From Plasmodium brasilianum (Eukaryota; Apicomplexa; Aconoidasida; Haemosporida; Plasmodiidae): 64,000 nucleotides of DNA. The notes under the pieces were generated by a model. It had not been told where the DNA came from. It saw only the letters and a program-made list of their open reading frames with translations, and did not search any database. The DNA lies in contig NC_090126.1 of the NCBI RefSeq assembly GCF_023973825.1, positions 1,907,001 to 1,971,000 of the forward strand, written 5' to 3'. This document shows positions 33,774-49,640 of the stretch, one piece after another. A program made the translations under genes and the position numbers. How positions within the stretch are numbered: position 1 is the stretch's first letter; each line of letters starts with the position of its first letter.

Positions 33774-35628
33774 AATTTGGTACAGGTAAAACGTGAATGA
33801 ATAACCAGAGAGAAAAAAAGGCTCAGCTCGTGCAAAAGATATATTGTTTCTGTTTCTTCCTTTTAACCTCATTTCGTAATTTCGTATCATTTCGTAATTT
33901 CGTATCGTTTCGTAATTTCGTATCATTTCGTAATTTCGTATCATTTCGTATCGTTTCGTATCATTTCGTGTCGTTCCCTTTTTTTTGTTACTCTTTTTAA
34001 AAAAGCGTGTTCTCAACATTGCTTATAAATGTCCATTTTTTTTTTTTATGTTAATATGTAAGAATTTCTTGTCAAAAGTTTATTGTAATTATTCTTTGAC
34101 AGTTTTTATTTTTTATTTTATTTTGTATTGTATATTTTATAAGTTAAATTTTAATTTTTTTATTATTTATCTTTTATCTTCCATTTTGGGTTTATTTTTT
34201 ATTTATTATTAATTAAAACTATGTGTGTTGTGCGGCTTACACATATATTTGTGCTAGCGTATGTACACGTGTATGCTTGTACTGTTTAATAAAACTCGTA
34301 TGAGATATTCGGAATAAAAGCAAAAAATAATATTTGCATATGTGTAAATATTTACGTATGTGTTTATGTATGTATATGTGTTTATTATGACGGAAGCTAA
34401 AATTATGGAAGCGTGGTGTTGTAATGTTGTCCAATAAGTAAAATTTGGTAAAAAGTGTACAACAGATGATGAGAGAAAAGAGAAATAAAACATAAAAAAA
34501 ATTTCAAAAATATGCAATGTGTAACAATTCATGGTTGGTGTTTATATTCGTTTTTCATTTTCTTTATATACTTCCATAGTTTTATTTATATTGTATTTAA
34601 TTTCCGATATTTTCATCAATTTTTATATTTATTTGTTTTATATCACGTTTTCTTCTTTTTACGTTTCCCTTCATTGTATGTTCAATTTTGTTATACATTT
34701 CTTTTTTTTTTTTTTTTTTTTTTTTTTGTCCTCCCCAAAAATAAAATAGCATAACGAAAAATATTCCTTCCAAAATTTGTGGTTTTTAAAATATGGATAA
34801 TACTTTATTACTTATACGATTTCGTTTCATTTCATTATTTTTATTTATTTTCCTTTTTTTTTTTTTTTTTTTTTAATTTTTTTCTCTTTTTTTCAAATTG
34901 TTTCCTATATTTTCCTTTTTTCAATTTTTCCATTTTTATTTTTTTTCAATTTTAAAATATGTTTATAATAAATACGTAAATAATTCATATTAATAATTTA
35001 AATATAAAAACATAAATATAACTATAAATATTTATTTTAAAACATAAATATATGTATATATCAATAGATAATCTATTAAATTTTTAAATATTACTAGCGT
35101 TTATTTATAAAAATAAGAAAAAGAACACATAATATTTTTCATATATATATAGATATACATATATGTGGGTATATACATGTCTATACATTTTTGTTTATAT
35201 ATAGCAATGGGAAATATATAAGACGCAGATATATAAAAATGATAAAAATGAACGTATTACTTTTATAGAGAAATTTGGTTCAAAAAAAAAAATTTATGGT
35301 ATGTAAACAATTTTGAAAAATTATAAACTAGTAAGCATGTACATATATAAATACATATACATATATATGTATATAGATATATATAAATATATATATATCT
35401 ATATATATACATACCAACATGTGCATATAGGTATATACATAGACACACGTATACATATATATACATATGTATATACACATGTGTACATATATGCAAAAAC
35501 AATCTCTTATAACAAATTTGAATTAAAAAAAATTTGAATGAACTAAAATAAAACATATATCAAAATTTTATATATTAATAATTATTTATTTTACAATTAC
35601 AGTAATTTGTTTCCAAATTAATGCATTT
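33774..35628. other. Convergent intergenic region ABC1-PP1
   Basis: This is very AT-rich sequence. It contains an 18-bp TTTCGTATCATTTCGTAA array at 33870-33975, poly-T runs (34700-34728, 34854-34875) and (TA)-rich blocks. Both neighbouring genes end here. No gene is seen. Confidence 0.6.
33870..33975. repeat. TTTCGTAAT/TTTCGTATC repeat
   Basis: Alternating 9-bp half-units TTTCGTAAT and TTTCGTATC make a short array just after the ABC1 stop codon. Confidence 0.85.
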
Positions 35629-37627
<1,999 letters not shown>

Positions 37628-37973
37628 AATAAATGTTTACTTTAAGCAAAATAGTATTTATCTCCTTCAAATGATATAATAATAATTTTTCTCACAATAT
37701 TTTTGTTAATCATGAAGAATATGTCCTTTTTATGGAGTTAAATTATTAGATAAATCGCAAACTAAAATTATATGCATTTCTTTTGGGGAAGATGAAGAAA
37801 AAAAAAATACACATATATAAGTATGTATATATATACATAGTAAAGATAGTAATGATAGTAAAGACGGTAATGATAGCAAAGATGGTAATGATAGTAAAGA
37901 TAGTAATGATAGTAAAGATAGTAATAATGGTAATAATGGTAATAATAATAATTATAATAATACATTTATGACA

Positions 37974-38011
<38 letters not shown>

Positions 38012-38216
38012 CATGTCACATTATAACACTCTTTCATCAAACGTAATCTTTTCCTCAAAATTAACTCCAAAACTGATTCTTTATACTAGTTACACATGTA
38101 CGAACTTTGAATTCTTTTCAATAAGGCACATAAATATATATCTAGGATTTATTATATTATTATACTTTTTAAAAAAGTTTTTATACATTTTTCGATGTGA
38201 CGAGAGGGAAAGGGGA

Positions 38217-38252
<36 letters not shown>

Positions 38253-39074
38253 TGTTTTACTAATTGTCTTATAACTATATTTCTACCTTCTTATCACCTT
38301 CTTATAATACTTCCAATTTATTTGTAAGAAAACTTTCTTTTTTTATGTATTCTAAATTAACAAGAATACGCATGTTTTTTTTTTTTATCTTAATCTGTAT
38401 CATTTAAGTTCCAAGAGTATTTGAATTTCCTTTTTTTTTTTTTTTTTTTTTCACCTTTCTTTTATTACTCAGATATTTTAATTTTCCTTGCCTTAATTTT
38501 TTTTTTTTTTTTTTCCTCCTTCACCTTTTTTCTTAACTTTCACCTTTCCCTGTTCTTCTTTTTTGTAATCTTTTTTTCTTCCTATTTTACTTTTCTATTC
38601 TATATATATATATTTACCTTCTATTCTATGTTCCTTCTTTTCAATTCAATATTGATTTTATCCAATTATATTTTTGTTTTTTTTTTTTGCTCTTTTATCA
38701 TATATTCTATTGTGCTTTCCTTTTCTATACTTTACATTATATCACCATTACATTTATTACAGTTACTACAGTTATTACAGTTATTTATTTCTTCAGCCCT
38801 CAGTTATTTTATTTTTATCTCTTTTATTTCAATTATTTTTATGTATTAATTTATATTCCTCTTTTTTTTTTTCTTTTTTTTTTTTTCTGAATCATATTCC
38901 TTAAAAAGTTGTTAATTTGAATCCACAAATAAAAAATTTCTCAATTTATGTTATATTTTAAATGGCATAAAAACCTTAAATACTGTGTGTCAAAAGGAAA
39001 AGAAAATCATATATATGTGCATACGCATATACATGAAATAACTTATACATATATATTATTAAAAACGTGTTATT

Positions 39075-39114
<40 letters not shown>

Positions 39115-39139
39115 ATGTTATATACTCATGTAACATAAA

Positions 39140-39325
39140 TATATACATACATACTTACGTGCGTACATACATACATACGTTCATACATACATACGTTCAT
39201 ACATACAAACGTTCATACATACATACGTACATACATACGTTCATACATACATACGTACATACATACGTTCATACATACATACGTTCATACATACATACGT
39301 ACATACATACATACTTACATATAAA
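39140..39325. repeat. CATACATACGTTCATA-type repeat
   Basis: Degenerate tetranucleotide array of CATA with CGTT and CGTA interruptions. It is noncoding. Confidence 0.85.
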
Positions 39326-40730
39326 AATGTACTTACCTATTCAAACATAAAAAATTTTAACAAATCTATAAATATATTAAAAATGTATATTTAAATGTGA
39401 ACATGTTAATGTGAACACGTAAATGCGTATGTATATATATATATATATTTATTTATTTTTATTTTTTTATGTGCTAATCCATATTATGTTTATTATTATA
39501 TATACATCCAATTCATATAACTTTAAAAGCGAAAACAATAATATATAAAAAGGTATATATAATATTATTACACGGTGGAATAAAATAGTCCAAAAAAAAA
39601 AAAAGAAAAAAAAATCTAACAAAACAATACAATACAGTACAAAATATATTTAATGAAATAATTTTAATGAAAAATATATTGATTAATGAAATAAATTTTA
39701 GAAATGTTATAATAAATGTGATAATGTGATAATATATTCAACAAAACCTACAAACTAAGTTACGATCAAATGAATTTTATAAACAAAAATGTATGAATGC
39801 AAATTTTTATTTGTGAAATATTGTAATATATATATAAAAAAAATAAAAATAATAATAAGGTTGACACATTCGTTAATTTTTAGTTAAATAAAAAGAATTG
39901 GTAAAAAGTTATAATAACACATTTTAAGATTTATAAAAATGTTATAAAAAGTAAAATTACGTCAAAATATTACAAATTTTTTTTTTTTTTTGTTCGTACC
40001 TTTATGATAGTTTAATGAATATATGTATTCTTTTTTATATAAGTTAACATTTTTGAAGAGTTATGTTTTTAGTATATACTTAAAAAAAAAAAAAAATGGT
40101 AAAATAAGCAAATGGAAAAAAAAAAAAAAAGAAAAAGAAAAAGAAAAAATAAATTAAAAACTTTGTATAATTTGGAAAAAAAGAAAAAGAACGGAATATG
40201 TATATGTGTTCGTATGTATTATGTATATGTGTATGTAATTATATCTATTAAAAGTTTTCCTATTTCAATTTATAATTAACCATTTTGTCAGAAATATAGG
40301 AAACATATATACATAGATAGATAGGTGTGTGTATGTTACATAAAATAATATTTACTCTTAAACAGATTTAAGCTTTATCTATGGCACTTTAGGTATTATT
40401 CATCTTCAATAATATTTAACTATGAGTTTTAAATATGCTAATAGCATACTACTTTTAAGCATATAATTAGCCCTTTTAACAAAAAATATAAAGTTTGTAA
40501 TTAAAAGCGCGTATCACTCTGTAAATATGTATATATATATATATATATATACATCCACACATACATACATATATGTTAGCAGAAGGGTGTTTAACTAGTT
40601 AAGTAGATTCAGTATTATATGTATAACTGCATCATGCATATGTATGTATAATATATTTGTGCAAATAACATTAGTTTACTATAATACCAGAAATAATTAA
40701 AAAAAAAAAGAAAATATACACACCCTCACG

Positions 40731-40761
<31 letters not shown>

Positions 40762-41204
40762 AATTTTTTTTATTTCGTTATGTGCTCTGGTCTTTATTTT
40801 ACTATGAACAAGTCATAATTTTTTAAACAGTTTTTCTCCGTGAGCGTCAATTAATTATGAATTTTTTCTTAACTGTTCATATTTTTTCAGAAAACAAAAA
40901 AAAAAAAAAAAAAAAAAATTCCATTCAATGGGTGGCATATAACATAATGTAGAAGATTTATTTGAAATTATGACTATTAAACTTAAATGATAAAATTTCT
41001 ATTCTTAATGACGCATTTTTAATATAGAATGTGTTCTCATAATAAATTAAAAAAAAATATATAAAAAGAATGTCGTTTTACCTAACCCATTTGCATACAG
41101 CTATTGTACCATGCATTTTCAAACAGCCAGAAAGCGAAGTGTTGACAAATGGTTTATAATCCTTACGAGAAAGAGATTCATACACGTATTTTTGTATATA
41201 CATA

Positions 41205-41385
41205 TAAACTTACATATATATACATATAAACTTACATATATATACATATAAACTTACATATATATGCATATAAACTTACATATATATACATATAAACTTA
41301 CATATATATACATATAAACTTACATATATATACATATAAACTTACATATATATACATATAAACTTATATATATATGCATATGCAT
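41205..41385. repeat. Minisatellite, 22-bp unit
   Basis: About eight near-perfect copies of a 22-bp unit made of CATATATATACATATAAACT plus TA. It is intergenic. Confidence 0.9.
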
Positions 41386-41834
41386 AGGGGAAAATGTTTT
41401 GGAAGGATCGAGTAAAAAGTTGTCCAAAGAAATACAAAGTAAATACTTAAAACTATGGCTATTCAAATATGTCTAAACAAGATAAGAAAAAGGAAAGAAG
41501 AAGGAAAGAAAAAAAAAAAAAATAAAAATAAAATAATAACACATCACAAGAAAAATACCCCAAAAAATTGTTTAGGTAAGTGAGTCATACAAGATCTTTA
41601 TTACATTTTTATTAATGCTTCATTGCTTTAACTTTTACATTTGGTTTATGCCTACTTTGAAATATACCACTTAAAAACAAAACAAAACATTAAAAAAGGA
41701 CTATATAACTCCCCTGTTTGCTCAAGAGAATAAGAACATAAAGCTGCCCTAATGAGGACAAATGTAAACAAATTGTTGTTACGTCCGTTTTATCTTACAT
41801 AGAATGAACGATTATATAGAGAAAAAAATAATCA

Positions 41835-42375
41835 AAATAATATAAATCAAAATACAATAAATCAAAATGATATAAATCAAAATACAATAAATCAAAATGA
41901 TATAAATCAAAATACAATAAATCAAAATGATATAAATCAAAATACAATAAATCAAAATGATATAAATCAAAATACAATAAATCAAAATGATATAAATCAA
42001 AATACAATAAATCAAAATGATATAAATCAAAATACAATAAATCAAAATGATATAAATCAAAATACAATAAATCAAAATGATATAAATCAAAATACAATAA
42101 ATCAAAATGATATAAATCAAAATACAATAAATCAAAATGATATAAATCAAAATACAATAAATCAAAATGATATAAATCAAAATACAATAAATCAAAATGA
42201 TATAAATCAAAATACAATAAATCAAAATGATATAAATCAAAATAATATATATCACAATAAAATAAATCAAAATGATATAAATCAAAATAATATATATCAC
42301 AATAAAATAAATCAAAATGATATATATCACAATAAAATAAATCAAAATGATATATATCACAATAAAATAAATCAA
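41835..42375. repeat. Minisatellite, 30-bp unit
   Basis: About 13 essentially identical 30-bp copies of a unit made of ATAAATCAAAATACAATAAA plus TCAAAATGAT are followed by diverged copies with ATATATCACAATAAA. On the plus strand the unit would encode NQNDINQNTI. That frame is open from 41803 to about 42385 but has no ATG; an AG immediately before 41803 could act as an acceptor. Minus frames read Tyr/Phe/Asp/Leu. Coding is not supported. Confidence 0.92.
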
Positions 42376-43036
42376 CATAAACTATAATAAAATATAATAA
42401 ATTATATTAAGGTAAAATAAAATAATAATTTGTGGGCATAAAATTGAAATATATCACCCCTATGTTGCACAGAACTTTAGAACGAAAATTAAGAAAAAAA
42501 ATAATAGGAATTAAGCTTATATTTTATTCTACGCATATTCACGTACATTTCTGAAAAAGTTGTTTGCAGTAAATGCAGCATTATACTTGTGTGCGTACAT
42601 TACTACTATGTTTACTTTATAAAAATAATTGTTATTCTTTTATATTCCCTTGCGACAAGTACATGTGTTTATACATGATTGTTTATATGTACATATTTAC
42701 ACATACATTTTTACACGAGCTTAAATACACGTATTTTATTACACGAGCTTAGTTACACGTGTTTATTTACACGAGCTTAATTACACGTACTTGTTTATAT
42801 TTATTAAATTTTTAATAATATATTTTTTTGTTTATTTAATCTTTTAAAATTATTAAGTTTTATTAACATTGTGCTTTTTTAAATTGCTGTTTGGAGTTAC
42901 GAAGCAAGGAATCATTTGGTGGTGTAAGAATAAAAAATTTTAAGAATGGTATACACATATGTGAATAAATACATAAACATATATGTACATATGTATATAC
43001 ATGTTATGCGCAAATGTGGCTATGCTTAAAAAATGC

Positions 43037-43696
43037 TCACGATTCAATGATAGTGTTTATGTCTTTATAAATTTTGTCTAGTGGTCCCTTTTCTCTAATG
43101 AATTTGCAACTAACACCATCAGAAACAATTCTTCCTTTTCTTTTATGCTCCTGATATTGATCTTTTGAAAAATTTGTAAATCCCCATTTGTTACTAACAA
43201 AGACTTTTTGTCTACCTGGAAATTTGTATTTGGCTCTTCTTAAAGCTTCACACGCTTTAGAAATAAAATTCTCCTTTGTTCTTATTGAAAGTAAGACTTG
43301 ACCAATATCTACTCTTGCAACAACACCATTTGGTTTTCCAAAAGCCCCTCTCATACCTGTTTGAAGCCTATCTGCTCCAGCACATGACAGCATCTTATTA
43401 ATTCTTAATACATGGAATGGGTGTACTCTTACTCTTAAGTGAAAATTATCTTTACCACAATTTGTAATCATATATTTGTTTGCACTAATACGTGCTGCTT
43501 CTAACGCTTCTGATGATATCTGTTCATACTCATAGGAAACTAAATGAACAACTCCACTAAATTCATTTACGTCAGCCTTTTTCCTACCCATATCATATAT
43601 TCTTATCTTTGGGTCAGGTACACCTCTACAATATCTGCTCTTAGGATAAGGTTTGTTTTTGCAGTACCTGTAGCACCTGGCTGGTCTTCTTCCCAT
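43037..43696 (-). CDS. RPL10: 60S ribosomal protein L10 (uL16)
   Basis: The ORF encodes 219 aa and matches eukaryotic uL16 over its whole length. It has the N-terminal [20 protein letters not shown], the RIYDMGRKK segment, the [20 protein letters not shown] loop that reaches the peptidyl transferase centre, and the [11 protein letters not shown] and KWGFTNF blocks. The protein joins the 60S subunit late in maturation and helps shape the P/A-site region. It is highly conserved and free of low-complexity inserts. The start codon is preceded directly by a pyrimidine-rich CTTTTTAG, so the ATG appears to be the first codon of an exon after a 5'-UTR intron. An upstream coding exon is unlikely because the N-terminus already matches the family start. 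Confidence 0.97.
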   Translation of the reverse strand: MGRRPARCYRYCKNKPYPKSRYCRGVPDPKIRIYDMGRKKADVNEFSGVVHLVSYEYEQISSEALEAARISANKYMITNCGKDNFHLRVRVHPFHVLRINKMLSCAGADRLQTGMRGAFGKPNGVVARVDIGQVLLSIRTKENFISKACEALRRAKYKFPGRQKVFVSNKWGFTNFSKDQYQEHKRKGRIVSDGVSCKFIREKGPLDKIYKDINTIIES

Positions 43697-44741
43697 CTAA
43701 AAAGAACATTCGGCATTCGTAAATACGTACGTATGTATATATTCATGTATGTACATATGTACATATGCACGTATGTATATGCAGCTAGGCGGTAAGTCCC
43801 AATGTGTACATATATTTTGTTCATGTTTCCATGCAAATATGAATAATTTAAAAATTTTTCTTTTTCTTACAAATTTACATTCACAAATTTTTTCTTTTTT
43901 TCTTTTAAAAAAAAAAAAAAAAACATGTATATAAGTATTACAAAAGCGTTTACGTAATATAACAAATTTGTTAATTCACATTGAATTTATATTTTTTTAT
44001 TATTTCCATTAAAAAATGTATTACCTTGCTATTTCGTTAATGTACTGTGATATAATTTTAAGGTGTTTTCTCGTATAATAACGAAAACGTAAATAATACG
44101 TAAAAATGGCAAACAAATTTAATTACTCAGGTGTTAATTAACAAAAAAAAAGGAAGAATAAGGAAATATAATAAAACGAAATAAATTGCTGTGAATTGTT
44201 ATTCGCTTTAATGGGGAAAAAATTAAAATGAAAAAGGTAAAATGAAAAGAAATGAAGAAATGCGAAAAATGGTAAAAAAAAAATACAAATATGGAAAGGT
44301 TAACATGAAGAAATGTAAAATTGATAAAGAAAAAATGTAAAAATGATAAAGAAAAAATGTAAAAATGATAAAGAAAAAATGTAAAAATGCTAACGTTATA
44401 ATTGAAAAAATGGGAGGGACGGTTAAAATGCAAAATGGAAAGCTCAGATAGATTAAAATTATCTGAATAACTTGCGCCAATGGTAACACAAAGCGTTTTT
44501 CAGTTAAAAAAACATGTATATGGAAAAAATTTATTCTATAGTTATGCATCAAACTTAAAACAAGTATGTGTTAATACATGTACACAGAGTAGTATATTTA
44601 TATTGTTATACAAGTATTATGTATATTATTTTAGTATGTACTATTATGTATAAATTAAATTTTATATGTTCTCTTAAAAATTTATTAAAAATATAAAAAG
44701 GTCAAGCTGTGAAGAGCTAATGAAAAAATAGTATATTTTTT

Positions 44742-44788
<47 letters not shown>

Positions 44789-45022
44789 ACATGTATTTAT
44801 TTAGCTATAAATATTGAAATTCAAAGTTTTATAAGTTTATCCTATGTGCTAGTGAACAATAATATATAACGTTAAATAAATTTATGTTCTTTTTTTCATT
44901 ACAACAAAGTATTAGATAGATTGCTATTTTTTCATTGCACTACAAATTTCATTGTCAAACGCCCCACCCCTTTTTTCACCCCAAAAATGGGGAAAATTTA
45001 AAAAAATTAAAAGAGGTACACG

Positions 45023-45072
<50 letters not shown>

Positions 45073-45465
45073 CCTAAGCATATATTCTCGTATGTATATT
45101 TATATTTATTCGTGCTTATATATGCACTGACGTATTTATATATGTGTGTGATATTCACGTATGCACAATTATTATATTACAACACGTTACAACAGAGCTT
45201 GTATAACTTCTTAGGACTTATTTTATTTTTAATATATTATTTTATTCGTCTTCTGTTACATTAATATTTTTAAAAATAGTCCTTCCGCATATATATCATT
45301 TTTAAACAGGTAAGTAATATGAATAAAAATAATAATAAAATAAAAAGGAAGAAAAGTTCGCGAAAATTAATTGTTTTTCCTTTCTTTTTTTTTCATGAAA
45401 AAGTAAGGCGAAGAGCTAAGATAAAGGTCATTTCATTTACTCACAGCTGCTCATTTTATTCTACA

Positions 45466-45499
<34 letters not shown>

Positions 45500-45610
45500 C
45501 ATTACACATATATACATATATAAATAGGTACATACATGCGTATATGTATATGAATTATAAGAGAAGCTTTGTTTTTTTTTTATTCTGTTCATGTTGAGTT
45601 ACTGAGGTTT

Positions 45611-45612
<2 letters not shown>

Positions 45613-45700
<88 letters not shown>
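45613..45700. repeat. Uninterrupted 88-nt poly-T run
   Basis: A run of 88 consecutive T bases, preceded by TTTTC and followed by GTGTGTT. It is by far the longest homopolymer in the window. Confidence 0.9.
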
Positions 45701-45701
<1 letters not shown>

Positions 45702-46394
45702 TGTGTTAATTCTTCATTTAGAATGACACCAATTTTATGTAATGCCAATGTACATAAATATGTTTGGTTAATTAGTAAATATTTGATTTATTTTATTTTT
45801 TTTATTTTGGCTTTGACACCTTGTCAAATAAATCAGAAATGCAGGAGGACCACAAAAATAGTTGTACAATATAATATACTGTAATGTGCATATTATAGCT
45901 ATATATTAAAAAAAAAGATCGAGGATATTTTAAAATTGTACAGTAAAAAACTAGATATGTAAATATAATTATATATGTATGTTTGTATTTATATATGTAC
46001 GAACATACGTGAATGTAGAAAAGCAATACTATTTTAAAAGGGTGTATGGTAGGTAATAAGGCCTAGAGTTACATACTTTCGAAATTTGCAATGCTATCAT
46101 TTTTGCCTTCTTAAGTTGCTTATTGTTATATGTAAATGCATCATAAGTAACTAAACAATGTATACCTATATTTTACAGTGGATGTTATTTTAATAAATCA
46201 TTTTTTTTACAAAGTGTTAGGTGAACATATTATGAATACACGTTCATAAAAAATATTAATAAGACCAAGTTCACGTTGCAGGTTTGCGCACCATGAGAGA
46301 GAGTGATATGTACTTTATTTCTTTAAAAAAAATAAAATAAAATAGAAAAAATATTAGAAGAAATATAGGTGCATATGACTTTTTTTAATTAAGT

Positions 46395-46690
46395 AAAAAT
46401 TTGCAATAAATTTGAAGTAAATATGCAATAAATTTGCAGTAAATATGCAATAAATATGCAATAAATATGCAGTAAATATGCAATAAATATGCAATAAATA
46501 TGCAATAAATATGCAATAAATATGCAATAAATATGCAATAAATATGCAATAAATATGCAGTAAATATGCAGTAAATATGCAATAAATATGCAATAAATAT
46601 GCAGTAAATATGCAGTAAATATGCAGTAAATATGCAGTAAATATGCAATAAATATGCAATAAATATGCAGTAAATATGCAATAAATTTGC
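46395..46690. repeat. Minisatellite, 11-bp unit
   Basis: About 26 copies of AATATGCAATA or AATATGCAGTA. The 11-bp period shifts frame each copy, and the open minus-strand frames (HIYCIFTAYLL) arise only because no frame of the unit contains a stop. Confidence 0.92.
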
Positions 46691-49309
46691 TTTAATTTGC
46701 GCGATTGTTTTCCTTTTTATCTACATTTCGTTTCTTTTTTTTTTATTTTTCAAATAGAAAAAATGGGGTTATCTAAATCTGTGTTGATATTATAAAAATG
46801 AGATTCAATTATTATATGAGCGCACATCCCCCTTCATTTTTTATAAATTTCTACATAAGAAACGCTGCATACAATTTAACATCTATTAGTGGCAAATAAT
46901 GCATATATATGTATGTGTCTATGAATATATGCATATGTATACATAATTGATAAATTCAGTTCGGGAGAATATTTAAAATGAGATAACAAAAAAAAAAAAA
47001 AAAATAATAAACATTATCATTACTACTTTTACTACTGATAATTACCTGAGTCATGTTCGTTTTTTTTTTTTTTTAGAAGTTTAAAATTAATGAGTTAGCT
47101 TTTTTTTTTTTTTTTTTGTAAAATTTGCAAAGGTCCTACACTTGCGCATATTCATCGTTATGCCGCTTACTTATATGCATGGGTTAAAATAGGTTGACAT
47201 AATAAAACAACTGTGCAATTGCTATTTCTGTTTTAAGTTATCAACAGTACGTATGCATATGTATATAAGTATATGTATATAAGTATATGGGTGTATGTAT
47301 GTGGGAGTATGTATTCGTTTATATATATTCGTGTGTATGCATTCGTGTGTTTGTCTTTATGCACTGATATATGTGTGGTCCCGTTTGCAACACCGGGGAT
47401 GGGCATACTACGTTCGAAACTCTAATGTTGTATCATGTAAGAAAGAATAATTTATTTTTCATATATACCATGTACTCTTCTCATGTTACGTATTCTTAGG
47501 GCATTCTTATCATTTCTGTAAAAATGTTATAGACGTGCTTAAACGTATAATTGTTTAGACACATAAAAAAAAAGATTGCACATATATATGTATATCGCCC
47601 CAATTGATCTATCATTTTTTTTATTTTTCTTTCTTTTATATTATAAGCATGTTTATGCAGGAGTGCTTATAATTATTTTTAAGAATAAAATTTATTTTTA
47701 TATATACTTCATAGTAAAACTATTTAACGATACTATTTAACAGTATATTTTTTTTAAAAAATAATGAAATTGTTGTGTCCTTCCTCTTAACGTTTCTTCA
47801 TTTTAAATCTTTGTCTTGTCTTGTTTTAATTTTTTTTTTTTTTTTTTTATCATTTTTTAAATAATGCTTTTCCCTTTTATACACAACGTTTAAAATTATA
47901 AAATACCTTAACTTAATGTACCATATTCAACAGGATTTAAAAAAAATATATTCTTATAAACTCCGGGCAAACATGTTTTCCCAAAATTTTACTGCATATT
48001 TGTATATAACATATAAATATGAACATTACTGTAAATATTTATATACATATTAATGTACAAATTAATTCTATATAGTCAGGACATGTACGTTTGCTCTTTC
48101 CTTTTCTTTGCATTCGAACTTGCATTATTCATATTGTTTATATATATACATATAACGGCAATTATATTTATATACCTCCTTCCTTGTGTTTTTACAAAAC
48201 TTATAAGCTTATATTAAATGTAAAAATTCGATGAATAAATCTACTAATAATTATAGGGGGGAGGGGATGGTGTTCCATATCTGTTCCCTTTAAATCTAGC
48301 AGTGTATCTTAAACAACATACGTACAAACATTAACTCATGCTGCAAATATATTTTACATGTACTATTATAGTACTATACGTACAGTAAACTTTGCTATTT
48401 AAACTTATATTTAGCTATCAGCACATATATATTGCTACGTATATATATAAATTTATAAATATATTATGCACACGTAAATTTATGTGCAGTCACTAGTACT
48501 AATCTGTACTAGTTTGTACCAGTTTGTACAAACGTTTAAGCTGATTTTTGCTAACTAGGTTTATAACAATAAATTAATCAAAAAATATCAGAGAATCATG
48601 TTTTTTCGATAATTTTATAGCATTTCAAATTCATTCACATAGACATTATTCTGATATGTATACATATATTATATATAAATATATATAATAATATATATAT
48701 ATATATAATATATAATATATAATATATATATATATATATATATGCTCAACTGTTTTATGTTTTTACGCTTTTTAATCAGTTTATTTTGCGCTTAAATATA
48801 TATATATATATGAATATATTTATGTATAAATTTTTTTTGGTACAAAATATTACATGTAGATAATTTTTTTTTTTTTTTTTTTTTTATATATAGATAATTT
48901 TTTATGAGAAAAAATTTGAGCAAATATGATGCCACAATGAAAAAAAAAAAAAAAAAATATTGTACTTATGTATATATATACATATATAACATATATACAA
49001 AAACATTTATATTTATTTATTCATATATATTGCATGAATGATAATTTAAAAAAAAAAAATATATATATGAAAAAAATGTACATGATATGAAGTATATATG
49101 TAAGATGAAGAAAGAAAAAAAAAATTATTTTAATTGAAACCGAAGTACCAGTAGTAGTAGTAAATATGTAAAAATTTTTGATGCATAAAAGAGTAAAAAC
49201 TTTACTATGCAGTAAAATTATCAGTTAATTCAAAAGTAGTAAGAAGAGAATTCCATCGCGATTGCAATCATTCCTCTTTCTTTTTTTTTCATTTTTCCAT
49301 CGTTTGTCG

Positions 49310-49640
49310 TTCACCGTTCATCGTTCATCGTTCATCGTTCATCATTCGTCAATCATCTTTTATCATTCGTCAATCATCTTTTATCATTTGTCAATCATTT
49401 TATATCATTTGTTAACCATATTTTATCATTCGTTAATCATCTTTTACCATTCTTCAATCATCTTTTACCATTCTTCAATCATCTTTTACCATTCTTCAAT
49501 CATCTTTTACCATTCTTCAATCATCTTTCATCATTCTTCAATCATCTTTTACCATTCTTCAATCATCTTTTACCATTCTTCAATCATATTTCGATATTTA
49601 TCATTCTTCCTTCACTGTTCATTATTCTTCCTTTACCATT
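49310..49640. repeat. Minisatellite, 21-bp unit
   Basis: About 14 copies of a 21-bp unit containing CATTCTTCAATCATCTTTTA, degenerate at the left. The plus frame (YHSSIIF)n is open from 49262 but pyrimidine-driven and not a convincing gene. Confidence 0.9.

Larger units (their letters stand above)
37628..43036. other. Large intergenic region PP1-RPL10
   Basis: About 5.4 kb hold no supported gene. Contents include a GATAGTAAA-type array (37835-37970), (TA)n at 37978-38007, a 26-nt-plus poly-A at 38220-38247, T-rich low-complexity DNA (38370-38900), CATACATACGTT repeats (39140-39325), a 22-bp minisatellite (41205-41385) and a 30-bp minisatellite (41835-42375). PP1's promoter lies at the left end. 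Confidence 0.6.

Noticed and set aside
35263..35556. 97-codon minus-strand frame near the PP1 3' end
   Set aside because: It is dominated by (TA)n and ACATAT repeats read as Tyr/Ile/Cys/His, and no splice to PP1 is needed because the PP1 C-terminus is already complete.
41205..42375. Regular repeats resembling a CRISPR array
   Set aside because: The copies are directly adjacent with no unique spacers, and the organism is a eukaryote.
41795..42378. Two long minus-strand frames (YFDLYHFDLL and ILIYCILIYI repeats)
   Set aside because: They are products of the 30-bp satellite, with no non-repetitive part and no start or splice context.
46354..46681. Minus-strand (HIYCIFTAYLL) frames of about 100 codons
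   Set aside because: An 11-bp satellite without stops in any frame produces these in all registers.
47400..47425. tRNA-like GTTCGAAAC motif
   Set aside because: Flanking bases cannot form a T-stem or acceptor stem on either strand.
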